Assembly: GCA_943735955.1 (NCBI GenBank)
Contig: OX030961.1
Location: forward strand, 7,389,420 to 7,453,419
DNA: 64,000 bases
From: Piscicola geometra
Lineage: Eukaryota; Annelida; Clitellata; Hirudinida; Piscicolidae
Reading direction: 5' to 3'
Shown here: positions 55,801 through 64,000 of the stretch, one piece after another
Layout of the letters: each line of letters starts with the position of its first letter
Numbering within the stretch: position 1 is the first letter of the stretch
The notes under the pieces: generated by a model
Database searches by the model: none
What the model saw: the letters and a program-made list of their open reading frames with translations, nothing else
Told to the model about the DNA's origin: nothing
Translations under genes and position numbers: made by a program

Positions 55801-57249
55801 GGACCGTGTCGACGATCGATTTGGTGTCTCTCAAGTACATCATGCCAGTCGTCGCGAACATCAAGCCACTCAACTGTGCATCAAAAGAGGGTGGTGTTTT
55901 TAGCTTTTGATGCTTCGATGGTGCGTTAAAGGAGTGAATAATTTGGGTTTTTTGTGAAACTCAAGATCATCATCATCGCCATCGGCATCATCATCATCAG
56001 TAGTAGTAGTAAAAGACATACGCCGAAGAAGAGGTTGGTGGTGAGGAGCAGGAAGCGAACGACGTCGATGGTCATGATGAAGGAGAGCACCTCTCCTTCC
56101 TCCTCGTTCAGCGTGTTCACCTCGAACTTGTCGTCAAACACCGACTTCCTCGGAACGTACCTGGTGGTTGTTGCGGGGTGGTGGTTGTTGCGGGGTGGTG
56201 GTTGTTGATGTGGTTGTTGTTGATGTGGTTGTTGTTGATTTGGTTGTTTGGGTTTTAGTTTTTTTAATGTGTTGGAGGGATTGAGCGGTGGTGATAGTGG
56301 TGATCAAGTGGTGGTGAGAATGGTAGTAGCTTGATGATAATGATGACGTTTAAAAGTTAATCGCAATGAGTATATGAAAATCCAAGATAAAATCTTAAAG
56401 AACTGAAGAAACCATTTGATGATCTTGTTGTCGTCGACAGTTATGGTGGCAATGCCCCACTGGGAAGACTTCCGTCTGGGAGCCTGTGGTAGTTGTATGA
56501 GAAGTAATCGTTTTCTTTTGATTTGACACTAGCCAATTTTTGTATTTTATGCTAGAACTTTTTTTTTCCTCATTTTTCTGTATCTTGTTTTTAATAAAAT
56601 TAATGTATGTTATCGCGTTTGTATTTGAAAAAAGAGTTTTTATGGCGTTCCACTCACTCCGGTTTGACTTTGACTGAATGCAGTTGAAGATTAGTGTTTA
56701 GTCAGAATTTAAAATCCCAGTTAATTAGAAGTCATAAATTTTAAAATTTACTCTACAAATGAAGACGAAATTGTAAAAGTTATTTCGTGAAAGAAAGTAA
56801 TTCCTAACCGAAGAACGTTCGCTTGACTTTGCGTTTCTCGTATTCTGCTCAGTAGTGGATTTTCGAAAAATGTATTGAAATTTTATGAAATCATAGAAAG
56901 AAAAAACATAATATATAAAAAATTATGTTCAATTAAATTCATGTGAGAATGCGTGGAAATTCATCAACTATCGAATCGTCTGCGAACGTTGAAGAATAAC
57001 TTCGACATACAAAGCGTTTGGGTGAGAATCAAGATAGAGTGAAGCCTTGGGGTAGTTGTCAGGGCCCACTTTGGGCATGCTGTGGGACTTGGCGGGCGGG
57101 TTGGGGTTGATGGTTTGTGACCTGCGGAGGGAGATCTGCGTGATCTTCGACTCCCTGCCCTTCGTGACAGACTCTTTCTTCTTGAGTTTTTGCGAGCGCT
57201 TTTTCTCATTGTTCTGCTTGATCGACTCTTCGTCTGTTTCTCGTTCCAT
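52808..57249 (-). CDS. tetraspanin C with long N-terminal extension, about 404 aa
   Basis: Eleven exons: 57249-57007, 56483-56413, 56160-56022, 55873-55646, 55489-55418, 55244-55187, 54542-54505, 54339-54253, 53941-53813, 53245-53162, 52873-52808; 1215 nt. The first donor is uncertain (57007 or 57001, both phase 0). It is predicted to be a four-pass membrane protein. TM1 is about 139-161 (VVRFLLLTTNLFFGLSG), TM2 is FYLSLGLLICCSFVLGF, TM3 is FVIFVLFITGTQVLFTIFF, and TM4 spans exons 10-11 (VISCFNIYTIVFALFDW). The large loop has FNCCGYDG at residue 284, VPLSCC, IKRC and GCYK. The cytoplasmic N-terminus of about 138 residues, against the usual 10-20, is rich in Lys, Arg, Glu and Ser. Introns carry two large minisatellites. 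It could be a distant tetraspanin-like family; the CCG plus PLSCC pattern argues for true tetraspanin. Confidence 0.82.
53427..53812. repeat. minisatellite that repeats a 5' splice site
   Basis: Ten copies of a 24-38 bp unit, each containing ACAACTCACAGCTC on the + strand, lie immediately downstream of the tetraspanin C exon 9 donor. On the - strand every unit reads GAGCTGTGAGTTGTTTTGG, nearly identical to the real junction GAGGCT|gtgagttgttttgg. Confidence 0.95.
54548..55012. repeat. 19-20 bp minisatellite, about 24 copies
   Basis: Unit GTGGAGTGGTTGGGGAGGT with A/G and T/G variants. It fills most of the tetraspanin C intron before the FNCCG region, and on the - strand gives a C/A/T-rich tract leading to the exon 7 acceptor. 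Confidence 0.95.
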
Positions 57250-57993
57250 CAGCCTCTGTTCCCTTTACGGACCTCTATGAAAACCTACTTTTATTCAAGC
57301 TTTCAGGCATGTTCTGTTTTGTATAGGTTTTATTTCGATGTATAGGGTTTCAAATAAATTGAATTTGATTTTTCAAGTTTAAAGGTTACAGAATTCTACT
57401 TTATATATCTTTCTACAGTCTACTTGATAATTCTCCCATATTTACATTCATATGTTTGTATATGTATTTGTTTTCGTATAAACAAACCATTGGGACGTGA
57501 AACTAAAATGATTTATGCAAAATATCTTATTTTATAATCATCTTTGACTATTAATCTCTCCTTCTAATGAAAGCTTCTACCCCTATCTTTTTCTTACTGA
57601 TTTGACCAAGAAACTTTCTCATATGTTCTTTCAGTCAATTTCATGTTTTTTTCTTTTTTTCATACTATTTTGATTTCTTTGATTTATTAAGTTTTCATAC
57701 CTTACGAGTTTGCTCATACATTTTAACCTAGCATCTCTTATTAATTTAAAAGTTAATTGAAATCATAACTTTACAAAGCTTTCCTCGCTCTTCAGTAATT
57801 TTTCTTTCTTTAAAAAAAACAAAATCATAAAGATAAAATTATCTAAAATTACTTTTTTTGATAAATTTAATGAAAATATTTTGCACAATCATATACTTTT
57901 TTTGCATGTCTTTTATTATAAAAGTTTTATAAAACTATGATATTTAATTATGTCTCAATTTAAAATAAAATAAGTATTTTTTAAATTCAGAAA
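57250..57993. promoter_or_regulatory. divergent promoter region (tetraspanin C / PRMT)
   Basis: Only 744 bases separate the start codons of two divergent genes. The sequence is very AT-rich and has no conspicuous motif. AG|AAAATG before the PRMT start (ATTCAG at 57985-57990) looks like an acceptor, so a 5' untranslated exon may lie further upstream. Confidence 0.5.
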
Positions 57994-61288
<3,295 letters not shown>

Positions 61289-61489
61289 CTTCCTCCGTCA
61301 AGCCACTCCACCATCATCGTCATCATCAAGCCATTCCAGCACCACCATCATCATCATAATCGACCTTATCAGCTTCATCGTTTATAATTTCCATTCTCTA
61401 CTCAACGTCTCAACGTGCAGTCTGTCGTTAAAGATAATGTCCCATTTGGCCGATTAAGTACAAATTAATTTTTCATAGATTATCTATTA

Positions 61490-61495
61490 AATAAA
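61490..61495 (+). promoter_or_regulatory. candidate poly(A) signal for the PRMT gene
   Basis: AATAAA lies about 200 bases past the stop codon, followed by a T-rich stretch. Confidence 0.6.
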
Positions 61496-61544
61496 CCTTT
61501 AGATTTAGATATTGTCAAGTTTCCATTTCAAAAAGGAAAACAAG

Positions 61545-61550
61545 TTTATT
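61545..61550 (-). promoter_or_regulatory. candidate poly(A) signal for the FG nucleoporin gene
   Basis: TTTATT on the + strand gives AATAAA about 210 bases past the nucleoporin stop. It lies 50 bases beyond the PRMT signal, so the two transcripts probably end within or across each other. Confidence 0.55.
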
Positions 61551-61761
61551 ATCATAATTTATTGTCGACAATACTATCGGAACGATGGCCGAGTGTTTAG
61601 GATGAACTTTTATAAAGCAATGCAATTATTATAATAATGTATGATACAATAAATAGTATAAACCGCCTATTTAACGCAATTACAGAAGAAACATGCCTAT
61701 CAAATCGATTAACAATTTAATTTGATCAAATCGATTAATTATCTGTATGGGTAGATCTAGG

Positions 61762-64000
61762 TCACTTGCGCATTCTCCTGGCTGCCTTCTTGTACGTTCT
61801 TCCCGCTATGGGTGTCTGGTTGCTTGGTGCCCTGTGGTGGGAGGGGGTGGTGGAATTGGTTGGCAAAGCCCAAGTAACGGTCGGCAAGCAACATCTAGCC
61901 ATCAGCAACAAGGACTCACGAGAAGACAGCGTTGGAGGTGTTCGAGCCGCCAGTGAAGTTGAAGGCGGGAACTTGGCTGAAGTTCAGCGCCTGACGATTA
62001 GATTTTTATTACAATTTATAACTTCATCAATGTTAAAAAGAATAGTTACAGTAATTTTTACCTGCAACGTAATGAACCGTAAAAAAGAGAAGTGGTTATA
62101 CTAATTTGTGAGCGACGCACAAGAGAATTGATTGATGCTGGATGAACGACTTAAGTGGGACATACCTGGTTTTGCTGTGGCGTTTGTTGTCCAAATGCAA
62201 CAACCGACGATGGTTGTTGTTGTTGTTGAGGCTGTCCGAATGTAAAGGTTGAGCTAGGTTGTTGTTGTGGTTGTTGTTGTTGTTGAGCTCCGAATTGGAA
62301 AGCTGCTGGTTGGGGTTGTTGTTGTTGTCCAAATGAAAAGGTGGATGCCTGAGGCTGGAAGGACGGAGCAGCCGTTGTTGCTGTGCCGAAAGAGAGACCT
62401 GGTTGGGTGGGTGGATGGATGGAATGATGGATGTAGTGGTGGAGAAGTCAGTGAGATGATGGGAAGTGGGAGTGGCAATGGAGAAGGAATGGTGATGCTC
62501 ACTGCTGTAGGCTCGCTTTGACGTGTTTTCAGTTTGCTTGCCCACTGTAAGCAGCAATAATTCAATTTGTTATGCGATCAATCATTTGTTGGGAAAGAGA
62601 ATTTATAAAAAGGGAAGTGGAGAGAAGCGACAAAAAGTTCGTTAAGGAGAACTGACGAGAGAAGGAGAACTGCTGCGGAGGCTGGAAGCTGTTGGGAGTG
62701 TTGTTGTTGGCACCCGCGAAGTTGAAGAGAGAGTTTGGTTGTTGCGTGGAGGGAGCGCTGCAGTTGCTGGTCGTGGGGGTGGAGAACATGCCTGTGTGTG
62801 AAGAGGTGGTGGAGGGAGGTGGTGGTGGAAGGTGGTGGGGGGAGGTATTGGGAGGAGGGGGTGGTAGGAAGTGGTGGAATGAGGTGGTGGAGGGAAGTGG
62901 TGGTGGGATGAGGTGGTTGTGGGAGGTGGTGGAAAGAGGGTGGAGGTAGTAGTGATCAATTCAGATTAATGGTGCTTGATGGTGGAATGGTTTAGTAGGT
63001 TATTATCTTGATTAATTACTTGGGAGGGAGGCTTGGGTCGTGGTTGCAGAACCAAACTGGAAGAGATTGCTTGAAGAAAGGTTGGAAAAGAGACTGTTGC
63101 TGTTGTTGTTGTTGGAGGTTGTTGTGGTGGAGGTTGCAAGGTTGAATGAAGGACTTGAAAATGTTTTGTTGAAGAGAAAATTGTTGTTGTTGTTGTTACT
63201 GTTGTTGTCTGTATTGGACATGGTGGTGGTGGGTGGCTGGTTGAATGACAGTTGTGGAGTGGTTGTTGCAGTCGCTAGGAAGCTGTTGATAGTTGTAGTA
63301 GATGTAGCAGTGGAAGTCATGAAGTTGTTGTTGTTGGGGTTGGAAAACATGATGTTGTTGTTGGAGAACTGGAAGAGAGAGGCGCTAGTTGTAGTTGTTG
63401 TGTTGCCTCCAAAGAGTGGATTGAGAGTGTTTCCAAATGATGGAGCAGGTGCAGAGCCAAACAAGCTGCTGGTTGCAGAAGAAGCTGAAGTGTTGTTGTT
63501 GTTGTTGAAGAAGGGTGTTGCTGTTGCCGTTGTTGTTGTTGCAAGTGAGAAGCCAGGTTGTGTTGTAGTGGAAGCAAAATTGCCGAGTTGGAAGGTGGAA
63601 GTTGATGACATGGTGGTGGTGGATGGAGCAAAAGATGCAAAGAACGACTTGGAGTCGCTTGATGTAGTGGCTGCGAAGCTTGGTGTGGTTGTGGTGGTTG
63701 CGGCTGCAAAGCCTGTTGTGGATGCTCCAAAGGTGAGTGATGATGATGATGCCGACTTAGTGATACCAAATGAGAAGAGAGAGGATGAAGAGGATGCTGC
63801 AAAGATGCCTTTGGTGCTGGTGGCAGTACTAGTGGTAGAATCAGCTGGGACGCCGAAGAGTGATGGAGTGGTGGATGAAGTAGAAGCTGCTGCGGTGACA
63901 ATTGAGAAAGGAGAGGCTGCTGCAGTGGTGGCTGGAAAGAGGGAAGCAGCAGCAGGCAAAGCTGAAGTCGCGGCATTGGTGGTCGGCAGTGACTGCTTGG
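61762..64000 (-). CDS. FG-repeat nucleoporin, NUP153/POM121-like, C-terminal part
   Basis: Exons from the right edge: 64000-63020 (open to the edge), 62791-62657, 62398-62166, 61990-61920, 61831-61762 (TGA); GT/AG and in frame. FG nucleoporins line the nuclear pore channel and bind import receptors. The visible part is almost wholly disordered: a Ser/Thr/Ala/Asn-rich domain with scattered FG, FSFG and LFG motifs (SLFGVP, LFSFG, LTFGAS, APSFGNTLNPLFGG, LFQFG), then a Gln-rich block with TFSFGQ, AFQFGA, TFTFGQ and VVAFGQ, then PAFNFTGGSN. The last exon is separate and encodes a basic end, IAGRTYKKAARRMRK. A C-terminal basic GRxxKxAxRRxRK-type tail after FG repeats is characteristic of NUP153 and related Nup1/POM121-type proteins, where it binds importins. 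Zinc fingers or other diagnostic domains would lie outside the window, so the exact family is open. Much of the repeat is written by GTT/GTG microsatellite-like triplets. Confidence 0.85.

Overview
The window is animal nuclear DNA: AT-rich, with genes split into many short exons by GT/AG introns, very long (CA)n and (TG)n tracts, and introns full of minisatellites. The gene set (SHPRH, an AMPA-type glutamate receptor, a Shaw-type potassium channel, tetraspanins, a PRMT, an FG nucleoporin) is metazoan. The Shaw-type channel and the microsatellite load suggest a lophotrochozoan, possibly a leech-like annelid; that placement is inference. I built the exon models by hand. In every model all junctions keep the reading frame and the summed coding length is a multiple of three, or is open to the window edge.

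Layout: (1) 105-3923 (+), the last seven exons of SHPRH, with an RNase H-bearing non-LTR retrotransposon fragment in one intron. (2) 4755-23337 (-), a complete 22-exon AMPA-type glutamate receptor subunit (about 1284 aa), convergent with SHPRH; its introns hold several minisatellites, a 3' fragment of a second non-LTR element and two frame-neutral orphan exons. (3) 26358-28637 (-), tetraspanin A. (4) 32850-45102 (+), a Shaw (Kv3-type) potassium channel, 529 aa, with a 7.2 kb intron. (5) 45103-50080, mostly without recognised genes, with a possible pair of first exons near 49.4 kb. (6) 50081-52566 (+), tetraspanin B, tail to tail with (7) 52808-57249 (-), tetraspanin C, which has a long N-terminal extension. 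(8) 57994-61288 (+), a complete PRMT1-like methyltransferase of 346 aa whose catalytic motifs are altered, head to head with tetraspanin C. (9) 61762 to the right edge (-), the C-terminal part of a NUP153/POM121-like FG nucleoporin, convergent with the PRMT gene.

The genes do not form a pathway; they are ordinary eukaryotic neighbours. The most notable observations are an AMPA receptor whose pore Q/R site is arginine in the genome (normally created by RNA editing in vertebrate GluA2), a 271-residue insert in that receptor's M1-M2 loop, a PRMT in which both double-E-loop glutamates are aspartate, a minisatellite that has amplified a 5' splice site into a row of decoy donors, and a general pattern of tandem repeats butting directly against splice sites.
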